From positions 1,601,501 through 1,665,500 of the forward strand of contig JADLSH010000138.1 in NCBI GenBank assembly GCA_016169945.1: a stretch of DNA of 64,000 nucleotides, read 5' to 3'. The notes beneath the pieces were generated by a model, which saw only the letters and a program-made list of their open reading frames with translations, was not told the DNA's origin and ran no database searches. Shown piece after piece: positions 42,589 to 55,187 of the stretch; the first letter of the stretch is position 1; each line of letters starts with the position of its first letter. Source of the stretch: Trachythela sp. YZ-2020. Its lineage: Eukaryota; Cnidaria; Anthozoa; Malacalcyonacea; Clavulariidae. A program made the position numbers and the translations under genes.

Positions 42589-42745
42589 CAGTAGTATACA
42601 GATCAGTGGAGCTTCTCACTTCCGGCCACTTCCGCCACATCACTGATCTGAATATAGGCTGGATATCGCATCCCTTGTCAAAAGTGAAGCCGGAAGTCAA
42701 GCGGCCGATCAGTACCGCCACCCGATGCCCTACTTTATTATTTAA

Positions 42746-43035
42746 CAATTATTCACCGAAGGCGAGGTGAATATCGGTGAATAAAAACCGAGACGAAGTC
42801 GAGGTTTTTATTCACCGATATTCACCGAGCCTGAGGCGAATAATTGTTTTAGTAAAATTACATAGGTGATTATTTGGAAAAAAATTAAAAAATGCACATT
42901 TCAAAAATATTTTAATTGAATATTTACGATAAAAGCGGCTTAAAAACGCTTTAGGTGATTATCGCGTATTAATCCGAGGTAGCGCAACCAATCAGCGTTG
43001 ACAATTTTCAATAATCACCTATGTAATTTTACTAA
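42746..43035. mobile_element. Two adjoining foldback MITE hairpins
   Basis: First hairpin 42746-42846: arms CAATTATTCACCG/CGAATAATTG around the tip GAGACGAAGTCGAGG. Immediately after it come arms TTTAGTAAAATTACATAGG (42848) and its complement ending at 43035. Possibly one element whose left part holds the first hairpin. Confidence 0.6.
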
Positions 43036-43453
43036 AGCTAGATAGTATTACATAATTTTTGCCTTTTAAACGTTTCTGCCTTTCTGGCCGGGCCAGTTTT
43101 ACTATCACAAAGACAGAAGCACACGAGAAGAAATTTGAGCAAAAAATTTGGAGTATTACGGCTTTATAACGCCGTGAAACTGGATTTACAAGTTCGAAGG
43201 AGTGAACAGCCACATGTTCGCGATGTTTTGTTTATGATATTTCAATTCAAAATCCAGTCAAAATATAGAATTACTGCTACTGGACGAAGGCACTCAAGGA
43301 ATTTGATGAAATGAACCAGCTCAGCTGCAGTATGAACAAAAGCGTGAATGTGGTAAGTTTTTAAAACAGGAATTAGGAACAGTGCTACACTGGTTCAATA
43401 TTCACGTACTGAAATGAACACATATTAAGTTAATATTATTCAACAATCAAATA

Positions 43454-44100
43454 CAGGGCCGTGTATCAAAAAAAACTGAACAAAATTGAAATTGCTCTCA
43501 ACTTCGCGAAGCGGCTCCAGGTACGAAGTTTTTTATTAATATATATTGTTTGGGTATTTATAATGTAGAATAAACTAAAAAATTCTGAAAGTTACATTTT
43601 TCAAAACCGAGGGGGGGTTTCTTGTCCAACAGATCAAAAATGGCTTGCGCACGAAATTTTAATGCTTAAAAGTTATTTTGAATTAGTGGGTGGAAAATGT
43701 GTTGGGTTCTAGACAATATGCAAATTAGGTAAAGGCGTAAATTAAGCTTGCAAAAGCTGATTTTTTCTTAACAATGAAAGTTTGCGCGACGTTTTGACGG
43801 GTTTACTCTTACGCAAATTTTCTGAAATTTTGAACAGCAATGCAACACCCAACACATTTTCCACCCACTAACTCAAAATAACTTTTAAGCTTTCAAATTT
43901 CGTGCGCAAGCCATTTTTGATCTGTTGGACAAGACACCCCCCCTGGGTTTTGAAAAATGTAACTTTCAGAATTTTTTAGTTTATTCTACATTATAAATAC
44001 CCAAACAATATATATTACTAAAAAACTTCGTACCTGGAGCCGCTTCGCGAAATTGAGAGCAATAATTTCAATTTTGTTCAGTTTTTTTTTATACACCCTG
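43454..44100. mobile_element. mariner-type foldback MITE, 647 bp
   Basis: Arms of about 260 bp begin CAGGGCCGTGTATC and end TATACACCCTG, flanked by TA at 43452-43453 and 44101-44102. The centre is near 43720-43840. Ends and TA target fit Tc1/mariner. Confidence 0.7.
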
Positions 44101-44413
44101 TATACTTGAATACTTAATATATAGTAATTGTAACTAATATAGTAGTAATTGTAACTAATAGAGTAGTAATTATATGATTGGTGGTCAAAGAAAGAGAAGT
44201 TTTTCTTCAAGTGTTGTGTGGTTTCTTCATTTCTTGTCCTGGGAGTGCAATTTTGTTAACATTTCCATTTGATGAAGTTGTGGATGTAATTGCCTTAAAC
44301 TGTTGTGGCATGCATATGATTGTCTGTTTAGTTCCAACCATAACCATGATTAAGTTATGACAGGAACTGCAAAAGATACATGCTTGGAAACGTTTTGTAC
44401 AGAATTATAGGGT

Positions 44414-44842
44414 GTCTGACAGTCCAACTCAAGCATGCTATGTCTCGGGGCCTGTTTGTATGATCCCGCCTAGGCAGGACAGGACGTTTTCGTCCCGCCT
44501 AGCCGGGAAACTTGCCTAGATGGGATGGCGTGTTTGTATTGACAAAGACATTGCTGGGATGAAGCCAGTTAAGTACTTCAGGTCATACTATGCATGCTCA
44601 GAAGGCAAGGTCAATGAAAGGTCATCCCGTCTAGCCTTATATGGGATCCCAGCTAGATTGTTCATCCCGCCTACAACAGATTGTCGGGATCCCAGCTAGG
44701 CGGGATGGAAGCAGGATCATATAAATACTCAGTAGAGTTTTTATATTGCAAGCGGGATCCCGGCAACTGTCCCGTCCCGCCTAGCCTGGATCATATAAAC
44801 AGGCCCTGAGACATAGCATGCTTGAGTTGGACTGTCAGACAC
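44414..44842. mobile_element. TIR MITE with GGCGGGAT repeats
   Basis: Arms TGTCTGACAGTCCAACTCAA (44414) and complement (to 44842). The interior is full of alternating CCCGCCTAG / CTAGGCGGGAT motifs, an array of short inverted repeats. No gene. Confidence 0.65.
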
Positions 44843-44869
44843 ATACACGACCAAGAATTTTGACAAATA

Positions 44870-45246
44870 CAGCATCGATCGCATTTGCTAACGAGCCAAC
44901 GTACCACCGTTCCAACTGGATTGCGGTTGAACGTTTTATACGGCAAAGTCGAACGTTAAGTTTTACGCGACAAAGTCGGAAGTTCTATACGACATTATTA
45001 CAAAGTTTTGCATGACGAAGTTGAATGTTTTACATACGAAATATTTTCAACGGTACAGCGCACTTGGATGTTTTATGTAGTAAATACGAACGTTGTATAC
45101 ACTGCGATGTTGTGTGTTTTACACGGGGAAAGTTCAATAGTCTATCGTGGAAAGTTTGCAAGCATTTTATACGATAGTACGTAGTTGACCGTTTTACACC
45201 GAAAAGTTGAATGTTTTATGTGATAAACTTGCAAAATCGGCAAATA
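44870..45246. repeat. Inverted-repeat arm C' (right)
   Basis: Reverse complement of 42213-42588 (for example GCATTTGCTAACGAGCCAAC). It is followed directly by the sequence that flanks the 1801-bp insertion on the left side. Confidence 0.7.
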
Positions 45247-46042
45247 TACAAACTAATAGCTTATATATACGGAACTTGAATTTTGGCGGAAATGTAACTT
45301 CATATTCAACATGTTTCCGACATTGAAGTTAAATCGGACATTGAACATGTATATTATTCAACACATTTTCGACATTGAAGTTAAATCGGACATTGACCGA
45401 TTATTCAGCACTCATCAGAAGTTGAATGTTCGAAACACAGAATAGACATGGGCAGAAAGTCCACTCTCGTTCCGACCTTTGAAGTTTTTGTGCCAGCACA
45501 TGTTACTTCCGGCGTCTTGGCCGTCATGTTGAAAGCAACCAACTCTGGTCCAAAACATTATAAACTATATATAAATATGGCGAAACTTGTATTTCATAAA
45601 TTTAAATGAGTATATCGTCGTTATTTTATGGTGGATGTCAGTGAAATTTTCAGGACGTACTAAAGAAAGGTAGATTATTCATTTTATTTTAATAAAAGCG
45701 TATTTAATGATGCTAAAATTGTCATTTTAAACGCATTGCTATGTGCTGTTTTGTGACCCGAAAAGGCCGAAAGTCACCCGATGGATATACATGTTATTTT
45801 TCTGAGTGTTGCTTGAATTGCAACTATTATTCGACTTAGCTTGAACAAAAATGCGTCATGTCTTTTTTTAGATGGCAGTAGGTTGAACTTTTTAAATTTC
45901 AGGCGCATATTTATACTGTATCGTAGCGTTATACCAGTCGTACTACAATTAAACACAATAATCATATACCTGATCTGTGAAAGGGGCTTCTTTTCTTCCT
46001 TAACAAAAACGTTTTTGGACTATCAAGTCGTTTTTGGACTAT

Positions 46043-46168
46043 CAATGTACATGAGATTAGTGTGTTGCAATTTTGGTTCACATCTATCAAGCAATTGATG
46101 GAGCAGACTAACTTGCTAGAAGTTACAGTTCATGACCCAAAATTGCAACACACTAATCTCATGTACAT
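46043..46168. repeat. Hairpin
   Basis: Arms AATGTACATGAGATTAGTGT (about 46043) and complement (about 46168), each about 33 bp, with about 60 bp between them. Confidence 0.65.
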
Positions 46169-46304
46169 TTACACAGTGTAGCACCATCTTAATGACTTCA
46201 CCTGTTTTCATTTACCATCAACATCATTAGGTTTACCATCTTAGAGATAAGAATATTGAAGGAGCTAGACTAAGCTCCAAAATATTACACATTCAAACTG
46301 TGTT

Positions 46305-46377
46305 GGCTGCATAGCTCAGTCTGGAATGCATTGGTCTTGTAAACCAGAGGTTGTGGGTTGCATTCTCACTGTGGTCA
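46305..46377 (+). repeat. tRNA-Thr(TGT)-derived SINE head
   Basis: Folds as a cloverleaf: acceptor GGCTGCA with TGTGGTC (several GU pairs), anticodon stem TTGGT/ACCAG around CTTGTAA (anticodon TGT), T stem GTGGG/CTCAC. The T loop TTGCATT deviates from the normal TTCRANN, so a working tRNA is unlikely. Tail-like sequence (GTGTAGCAxCATCTTA...TTACCATCAACAT) occurs both before (about 46175-46245) and after (about 46400-46470), and a degraded head appears near 46565. This indicates a tandem SINE array. Confidence 0.6.
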
Positions 46378-46599
46378 AGTTGATTTTTCAGCTTGCCCAG
46401 TGTAGATTTACTCAATGTAGCAACATCTTAGTTAGTAATTTCACCTGTGTATGATTACCATCAACATTAGATTTAACACAAGTCTTGTACCTTACAGTTC
46501 AGTTCTTCTGTACTCTGGTGTAAAAGATATTAAGCAATATAGCTTGTAGAAGTTACTGTTAAGTAAACTGTTTTGGCAACACAGCATATTGTCCAGAGT

Positions 46600-48400
46600 G
46601 CATGGTTAAAGATGTGCTACCTTCAAATATTTTCTGTCCTTCTTTTTAGTGATGGAAAGTTCACGATTGGCAAATTTCAAGTTGTAGTAAATGCACAACC
46701 TCAAAAACAATTTTTGTACTAATTCCAATGGAAATACATCACAGCATTTAAATGGCTATAGCGTGAGTGTTGATATTGTTGGACTTTTTGGATTGTTGGA
46801 CATTTTGTATTGTACTGAATTTTTGTGGATGAAAGTTTTTAAAGATGTAAAACCAGTTTTCCTCTAGCGATAGTTTCACGCAAGGACGCGACTTTGCTCA
46901 TTTTTTGTGAGTTTTCAACTCGGTATTCTGGAACTAGTTGGACGAAGAAATAAAAAAGTCGTTTTGCGCAAAAAAATTGCTAATGGAAAATCAGTGTAGA
47001 TATCAGCTAAGTAAGAAAAAAGTAAAATATTTATAAATACATTGATATTGATTCTCCAATAATTGAACGATTAAATCATTCGTTAGATTTATGTCATTAT
47101 GCCTAGTTTCCCGTTGAGTACAACATTGGTTGTAGTCATTACGGATTGATAACGTAGGTCCAGTACTCAATAGAGGTTTGGAAGTTTCTAATTGATTCTG
47201 ATTTTATGGAAAAATAGTCGACAAGTCAATGTAGCATTTTGAAACAGTTAAAAATCAACTGCCATATTTTAAGGCAAACAATAATATAAGTATGTTGCAC
47301 AAATATAAATGAACTTGAATATAGAATAACTTTCAAACATATAATTCACATAAGAGTCTGAAACAAGATTGAGATCTTGCATTCCAGTTTGAACCATACC
47401 AAACTAAAATTAAATTAAAATGTTTTTTTTTTACATTTTTGGACTTGTACAACTTGTACAAATTCAGATTTTGTTGCAAGTTGAAACCAGTTTTATTGCC
47501 TGATATATTACTCTGCCAACAAGTCTTAATAACTAAGGTGATAGCAACAATAATATACTTGGTGCTAAATGTAACATATTAAACTTGAGTAACAGAAAAA
47601 ATTTTCATCTTCAGATTATTTTCCCCTTCATTGTAGAGTAAACTGTTAACACAATCTTAAAAACTAAGATTGTATATTAGAACTGTATATTAGAATCTTC
47701 TCACAGATTTATAATTAAAACTGTCATAAAAATAAATCAGGTCTTTCATTGTCTGTTTTGTAAATTAGGTCCCTTGATTGATCCAATGCTTATTGATCTT
47801 TAAAACTATTTTTCCAATATCAATGAACAGTCATATTAAAGTCATAGGAGGCCTTGTGATACCAAATTCGTAAAGCCACAGCCAAAGGATTTTAATAGGT
47901 TCAAGTCAAGATATTATCCCCAAAATATATTTTTGAAGACCAATTTCTTTCATATCTCAGTATTCTTTTATATTAAACCATTGTAGGCCAATATGCCAAG
48001 TTAATATTTCATTGCTCTTGGTGAGTACTGAGTACCGTCAATTCGTCAAAGCTTGATCACAGATTCACAGAAAGTTCTATGAACTAGTTTATTTCCTTCA
48101 TTGCCCATGACGTGTACGTCCTTAATCCTTTAGTATACACCGTGAAATATCACCAACTTATCACTCAAAACATATCGTACGGCGATGACTAAGCTCACAG
48201 AAGCTATATAACTTGTATGACAATGTATGACAATGGCCAAATTCCACGATTAAATTCGTTTCTCATCCTCATAGTGACAATTAAACCAAAGAACAGCCTT
48301 TTCTTTATAATATATCAAAGTATCCTGAGTTTCTCTTGGATACATAAAAAGCTAGAGCACTTTTAGTGGCTCTATTTCGTATTCCGCCATACTAACTCCT
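46600..48400. other. Intergenic, no gene seen
   Basis: AT-rich sequence without a long frame or clear repeat. Confidence 0.4.
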
Positions 48401-49011
48401 ATAAAATTTCCTCTGGTTTGGTTGCTTTCAACATGGCGGCCACACCGGAAGTCGGCTGACATTCTGGCACACTTTTTACCGCGGAGTGGAGCTTCTGCTC
48501 ATGTCTATTCTGTGGTTCGAAATATGTTCAAATAACTTCAAAATTAATCAACAGTTGAATATTGGCGGCGATAGATCATGGTGTGAAATGTCCACCAATA
48601 TTAATTAACATAATTCACATCACCCCCCCGGTACAGACAAAGGGAAAATATCAGATTGGCCGTGTTTAATAGTTTCAAGTCCGTTTCTGGCGCACGAAAT
48701 AGGGAATTGTTTATCTAAAACTAAATATAAGAACGACACGAGCAAGACTAACTTGTATAACTTCAGTCGTCGTGATACGACCTATAATTTAATGAGAGCG
48801 TGAACAATACATACACAAAAGGAAAAGACCGAAAAGTTAGTTAGTTTATAAGATAACCACGGCACCACCGACGCTGAAACCTCAATAAATCCCAACAGTA
48901 TATGCATAGAGCATCGTCGAGAAACTGAATCGCTTCAATTATGAGTTCAATATATACCTCTAGCGACTAGTGAGACTGTGAGAGGCTTCCAAACAAATTC
49001 TTCCAAACTGA

Positions 49012-49422
49012 ATGACTTCACTGAAAATTAAAGTTGAAAATGTTCAAAGAAGGTCAACGAGGTGGATCCTGAAGCAACGAAAAGGTGAACAGTCGTACAA
49101 GGAAAGACTGGTGATCCTGAAGTTACTGCCATTATGTTACGACCGCGAAGTAAAGGACCTGGTTTTCTTTTATAAGGCAATGCACGGGCATATAAAATTG
49201 GATATCAATAACTTTGTTTCCTTTGTAACACACGGTCGCACTAGGTTAAGTAAAGCGAGAACTCTAAAGACTCCGTTCTGCAGTACAACCACTTTCCAAG
49301 GATCGTACTTCAATCGTATAATTAAGCTCTGGAACAGTATTATGATCGAAGCTTTTCCACTTCTCGAAACTTTTCCAGCTTATCATTGTTTAAAACGTTT
49401 GCTAAAGACATATTTAGTTTAG
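49012..49422 (+). pseudogene. LINE ORF2 C-terminal fragment with 3' tail
   Basis: 136 codons: VENVQRRSTRWILKQRK, LLPLCYDREVKDLVFFYKAM, a helical middle and GSYFNRIIKLWNSI, the post-RT region of a non-LTR retrotransposon. The stop is followed by an untranslated tail to about 49850 with AATAAA near the end. 5' truncated, as expected for LINE insertions. Confidence 0.75.
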
Positions 49423-49859
49423 AGCTGTACAGAACCTTTAACGTAGACATGACGTGCACATGGAGTCTAGTGCGGGACTGTTCTTGTCATAGGTCATAGA
49501 GTAAACGAATTATTTAGAAGTAAAACGTTCAAATAGGAATGGATGATGTTTCGTGCGTCAACTTTTACTAAATCACTCCTATAGAGAGTTGACTAGCTCT
49601 ATCTCTAAATCATCATTCGCTCCTGTTTGATCATTTTGCTTATTTCATTGTTTTCATATTTATATTTTTCATATTTTCATATAAATGTTATTACTTATAG
49701 AGAAGGGAGGTGCCTTGCATGGGACTTCTATATAGTCTCGTTCGCACCTTCCCTTTTGGGCCAGTTGATATTGTACTTTATTTTAATGTTGATATTGTAG
49801 TTATTTTAATGTAATTTATGGCACCAATAAAGTTGTTAAATAAACACGCTTGTGAAATT

Positions 49860-50560
49860 GTGACACGTAACATTGAAGGGATTCATCAAGTATCATACTG
49901 CAGGAATAAGAGTTAATGGTAAACCGCAATTCGTGCATAAAGCTTAGCAGCGAATACCCAGTGACATGAAATTGTCTCGTAATATACAAAGTGACTGTCA
50001 GTGTTTCTGTGTTTGTCCATTGTTTATCATAGTGGTGTGATTAATGGTAACTGGGGTTGTAATCCTAACCGTGTGCAAACGGCGAACCCACTTCTTCCAA
50101 GTTTGAAACTGCATTTTCTAACTCGGATAAGCACTCTCAGACAAACTTATCCCAACCCGAAAGCGAAACGCAATTCAAACAATTAAAAGTATATAGCCCT
50201 CATGGAAAAGTCAGCTCACGTTGTGCCTTCATTCAAATCATTATCGCTATATATAGCCCAAATTGAATTTATTGGCCAAGCAAGATGCTCCTACAAACCT
50301 CGACAATGCGGTAACAAAAGTAGCTCCTAAGTCTTTCAATGACAATGGTAGTGACTTAAGTCGCCATATACAATATTTAATTAATTGCAAAAATACATGT
50401 ATTATTATGAGGAGTCTAATTTCAAAATAAGCTTTATAATTTCCATTTTGGTCTTCCTCGCCACTAATTGTAATTCAAGTTTTTTATTTCAAATTTACGG
50501 TACCGTGAACTAAAGTTTTTACGTCTTGGTCTTGTACGCATGCATACAGTAAATAGCGCG
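49860..50560. other. Intergenic inside foldback complex, no gene seen
   Basis: No recognisable feature. Confidence 0.4.
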
Positions 50561-50825
50561 TGAGAAATCTCTTTATTTCGTGCGCCAGAAACGGACTCGC
50601 ACTATACCTTGGTTTGAAACCACTGTTTGAAACTAACACGGCGAATCTGATATTTTTCCTTGTGTCTGTACCGGGGGGTGATGGGAATTATGTTAATTAA
50701 TATTGGCGGACATCTCACGCAATGATCTATCGCCGCCAATATTCAACTTCTCATATTCATGTGTTGATTAATTTTCAACATATTTCGAACATTCAACTTC
50801 TGATGAGTGCTGAATAATCGGTATG

Positions 50826-50980
50826 TTCAATGTCCGATTTAACTTCAATGTCGAAAATGTGTTGAATAATATACATGTTCAATGTCCGATTTAACTTCAA
50901 TGTCGAAAATGTGTTGAATAATATACATGTTCAATGTCCGATTTAACTTCAATGTCGAAAATATGTTGAATAATAAACAA
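50826..50980. repeat. 52-bp tandem repeat, three copies
   Basis: Starts at 50826, 50878 and 50930 with TTCAATGTCCGATTTAACTT, period 52. Inverted relatives occur at about 45315-45410. The repeats form part of the foldback arms. Confidence 0.8.
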
Positions 50981-51070
50981 CTTCAATGCCCAAAATAACT
51001 TCAATGTCGGAAATATGTTGAATGATGGCAATCATGAATATTGGCGGTAATATGACGCCATACGGTTAAG

Positions 51071-51214
51071 CTAGCCTGCGTGGCAGGCGTTCTATTGTGG
51101 AGGAGGGAGTTTTGTTTAGAGCGCGCGCTTTTTTTTTCGCACGCTCTCAAAAAAAGAGCGCGCTCTAAAACAAAACTCCTTCCCCCACAATAGAACGCCT
51201 GCCACGCAGGCTAG
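51071..51214. mobile_element. Near-perfect hairpin MITE, 144 bp
   Basis: Arms CTAGCCTGCGTGGCAGGCGT and complement, each about 65 bp, meeting at GAGCGCGCGC / GCGCGCTC with a short T-rich tip. Confidence 0.8.
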
Positions 51215-51716
51215 GGTTAAGCAAACATGCTAATTGCTACACCCCCGGTCACGTGATACGCTGACGTGTCACGTAACGACACAGTTCCCCAGCTGTTAAC
51301 CTTGGTTATTGCATAACCTCATCAAATAATAAACGTTCTTGGAAAAATTTACACAAACAATATAGATATTAATATGTGCGGAAAAACGGCAAACAATAAT
51401 CTATATGAAGTACTGTAGAGTATTCAACAGGTAAGTAATGCGGGCGCATATGGAAGAATAAATAGAAATAATACGGAAGGGAACGGAAGGGTTGAAACAC
51501 GGGTCACGTGATCGTTCGATGTGTACCACGACCTTCCACGACCACTAACCACGACTAGCCTGTCCACACCACTGATCTGAGAGTACACTGGATAGAGCAA
51601 CCTTACCTATCAAAAGTGAAGCCAGTTTCGACGTGCAAATTTACTTCCGGAGCCCTAAAGCAGGGTGAATCAATATGGCGTTCTATGGGGAAATATATTT
51701 TCGAAGCCGGAAGTAT

Positions 51717-53650
51717 TTGTGTAGCGAAAAGTGTATAAGTAACCGAAAACTATGAGAATTAATGATGTGCATGGCTATTAAAAGGTTGTTTTATTCTTAG
51801 ATCTTTCTGTGATATCAAAGTCAAAGACTAGAAGAAATTTCATGGATGAATCTATTAATAAACCCTACATATCTTGTGATATTAAACAGGCTATAACTAC
51901 TCTGTCTAACACCAGACAACATTATCTTGTCAAAGGGAGAGACACCAGCACTGTAGCATTAGCTGTTCTGTATCAACATTAATGTTCTCTACCAACATTA
52001 TAGTTATGTATTAATTGTACACTTTCATTGTTGATTTCTGACTGAAGTTTTTAAAGCATACTTGTTGTGATAATGTCTCATTGGACTGTCAAAAGAAATA
52101 GATCATATATATTATACCTCGCAATAAGTTTGTCCAATCAGAGAACTAGGCTTGTACCACATGACCGTGGTATTTATGAGCGAATACCATGCCTCTGCAA
52201 CTTGTACCCTGTGTCGTTTCCCCGGGGCATGGTATTCAAGTCGAATACCACGCTTGAGTGGGGAATTCGACTTTTGAATACCCCGCTCGTACCCAGTTCG
52301 TAAAAGGATGAAATATCCTCGGGCTTTGCCCTCGGAATATTTCATGCCTCAGGGTAATTTTTTGTGGAATACCCCTCGCTCCAGGTCTATAACTGATAAA
52401 TATGTGCTTATATTTCCCTAAATATAGGAGCAATAAGCCCCTATAAAGGAGCCTGTCATTTTTGACAAAGCATGTAAATATAATAAATAATACATTGTAA
52501 TATATAGCATGCAAAAAATGTGCCTCTTATTCAAAAAAGGCTTTTATTACCCATTTTCCAGTTGATCTTGTCACTGATGAGATAGTCAGTGACAAGCCCA
52601 TCTGGGGAATGACTAACTAATTGTTTGAAACATATATACTGAATTTATTTCTTTGTTTTCAAAATGTAGGCAAGATTGCTACAATTACAAAATGTTTTAC
52701 CAAAATGTTCAACTGTTCCATCACAAAGATTAAATCAGGAAAACTAAAACTTTAGTTTCCCACAGAAGAGACTAATCAGCAATTCACATGCCTGTGGAGC
52801 AGTGATCTATTATAATTAAGGGCAGTGATTAAGGGGCTGTGGAAGAATGTTGCTTATTGAAATCTCTACTTAACTAATATAGTGTATAAAGGATGTCACG
52901 CTGTAAATTTTACTAAATTGAATAAACAAGTGGAACAAACTGTTTTATTTCATTTAACTTCATGAGGTGTAAGGTTAAGATATTGATTGTATTTTTTTAC
53001 TAGAAAATCATTGCAGAAATGATTAAACAATACATTGAGATCAGTTTGTAAAATAGGTGCGAAAGATGCAAAACTGGCGCCTTTTTCAGTTTCGCTGCTT
53101 TCGCATGTTTTGTATTTCTGTCTGAGGGTTTCAAAAACTGTTTTTATCAAAACAAAGGAGTTAAGTACAGCGATAAATAAGAAAGCTATAGTATAGAAAC
53201 ATGGCATGACAGGCCCCTTTACAGGAGCTTATTGCTCCTATGTTTAGGGATATATTATATATTTCTTTTGACAGTCCATTGAGACATTATCACAACAAGT
53301 ATACTTTAAAAACTTCAGTCAGAAATCAACAATGAAAGAGTACAATTAATACATAACTATAATGTTGGTAGAGAACATTTTAATGTTGATACAGAACAGC
53401 TAATGCTACAGTGCTGGTGTCCCTCCCTTTGACAAGTTAATACTGTCTGCTGTTAGACAGAGTAGTTTAATATAGCCTGTTTGATATCACAAGAAATGTA
53501 GGGTTTATTAATAGATTCATCCATGAAATTTCTTCTAGTCTTTGACTTTGATATCACAGAAAGATCTAAGAATAAAACAACCTTTTAATAGCCATGCACA
53601 TCATTAATTCTCATAGTTTTCGGTTACTTATACACTTTTCGCTACACAAC
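51717..53650. mobile_element. Long inverted-repeat element (1.9 kb)
   Basis: Arms of about 380 bp: 51717-52102 and 53262-53650 (ends TTGTGTAGCGAAAAG / CTTTTCGCTACACAA). A further matched part is 52400-52465 with 53205-53262. The left arm is split by a private insert at about 52103-52395 that holds another hairpin (GATGAAATATCC...GGAATATTTCAT). No transposase; the minus frame at 52950-53207 is unassigned. Confidence 0.65.
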
Positions 53651-54916
53651 ATTATACCAACATGACAAACAAAACATACAAAAATGACATGAAATAAATT
53701 TCCTGAGATAAAAACTGTATCTTCTATATTTTATATACTAGTAAGCTCCCGTTTGTTGTTTTAATAAACAGCGAATGTCAACAGGCGATTGATTCCTTAC
53801 CGTAAACTGCCTGATGATTCTTTTACAGATGAAACAGCCTGTTGCAGACAAGTTTTGAGGTAAGCGAAAATCTATATATATATATAGTTTCTTTACTTAA
53901 AATTGAGTCACAACTCCGAGTTTCACGCTTAATGCGATCATCAGGCGACGATGTTTAAGTGTCGGTTGAACTGATTATTGTGTGATGACGTTGGACATCT
54001 GTTTGATTACTTGCGTGATGGCACAGCTTGCGCACGTTCAAATCTACCCGCCAGAAATCGCTTCCTATGGCGGCATTTCGAGAACAGTTCACATCTCTTG
54101 TTAAGCAATTTTGTCTTATCACCTTTCAAAATGTGAAGTTTTTCCTGCAGACATAGGTCACAGTTCTTTGCTCCGCTGCGGTAGCAAGAAGCTTGCTTCA
54201 AAATTGACCACTTGATCTCAAATTTATGTTCTTTTCTCTTTAAATGCCAAATATATTTGGACAATTCGGATTTAAATGCCAAATATATTTGGACAATATA
54301 TATATTTATTACATGGCAAGTGCTTGTTTTGGTAATTCTCGCAATCTGCATGATTGGTCGCTGACGAGGCAGGATTTTCCCGTATTGCCCACGGGCAATA
54401 CGGTATTCTTATTGCCCTGCGACGACTTGAACACATTTCAAACCAATAAAAGCATTAAAAATCCTTAAAAATAATTTAAAACAATGAAAAATAAGCGGAA
54501 AATACGGAAAAGGGATAACTACGAGGGATAAAATCAAGTTTTGTTGGCTCAAGTCGAAATATTAAGGTAAATTTTACGATGTTTTTTAACTAAAACAATC
54601 AAGTTTTTGTTTTTTCGAACATGCAAAGTTGTTTTTGTCCTTGATCCGATAGCTCAATATCACTATATTTTCTATTAATTTTATATTTTATTCTATAAAT
54701 GGTACTGTAGAGTAGTTTTACTAAGCTAAGATTAGATAAATTTGTAAAAAACTAAGACAAATTCGTATCATTGAAATTATTTTGACATTTGAAAATGACC
54801 GGCTTTGAGTTTCGGACTTTGTACTTTGCCCTCGCGTGACCAATTTTTGGCAAAATGAATTGTTTTTTGTTGTCTGAAATGCCATATAATAAACAACTTA
54901 CTAACTTCGACTGTTC
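53651..54916. repeat. Intergenic with short tandem duplication (54240-54298)
   Basis: TTTAAATGCCAAATATATTT(GGACAAT) is doubled in tandem at about 54240-54298. A small hairpin CCGTATTGCC/GGCAATACGG is at 54380. No gene. Confidence 0.55.
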
Positions 54917-55018
54917 GGTCTGTACGGTAAAATATCAAGCCTCGGTCTTGCTGTATTGACCTCGCTATCGCTCGGTCAATACAGCAAGACCTCAGCTTGA
55001 TATTTTACCGTACAGACC
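54917..55018. mobile_element. Foldback hairpin MITE
   Basis: Arms GGTCTGTACGGTAAAATATC and complement, tip CTCGCTATCGCTCG. Same design as the hairpins at 2362 and 42746. Confidence 0.7.
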
Positions 55019-55092
55019 TCACGCTCAGTTATAGTAAGTAGTATATATATATTTAATAGAATTGAAAATTTGTAATCCAGGCATTTTTATTA

Positions 55093-55187
55093 AATTATAA
55101 TTTTTACAAATTATCGTGTTCTCTGGATTGTATTAATCAAATATAATACAATCCAGAGAACACGATAATTCGTAAAAATTATAATTT
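55093..55187. repeat. AT-rich hairpin
   Basis: Arms of about 40 bp (AAATTATAATTTTTACAAAT and inverted partner, with TTCTCTGGATTGTATT inside); loop of about 10 bp. Confidence 0.65.

Larger units (their letters stand above)
40285..51065. repeat. Nested inverted-repeat (foldback) complex, about 10.8 kb
   Basis: The outermost match is 40285-40365 with 50995-51065 inverted (CGTCATATTACCGCCAATAT). Inside it several pairs match inverted: 40365-40400 with 45255-45300, 42213-42588 with 44870-45246, 45420-45550 with 48400-48530, and 48520-48720 with 50560-50770. The left side is split by an 1801-bp element and several MITEs. It is best read as foldback-type elements inserted into one another. No transposase is visible. 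Confidence 0.6.

Noticed and set aside
46305..46377. Functional tRNA-Thr
   Set aside because: The T loop lacks the invariant TTC, several stem pairs are GU, and the unit sits in repeated SINE tail sequence.
50826..50980. Regular 52-bp repeats resembling a CRISPR array
   Set aside because: The repeats are head to tail with no unique spacers, in an animal genome, and form part of foldback arms.
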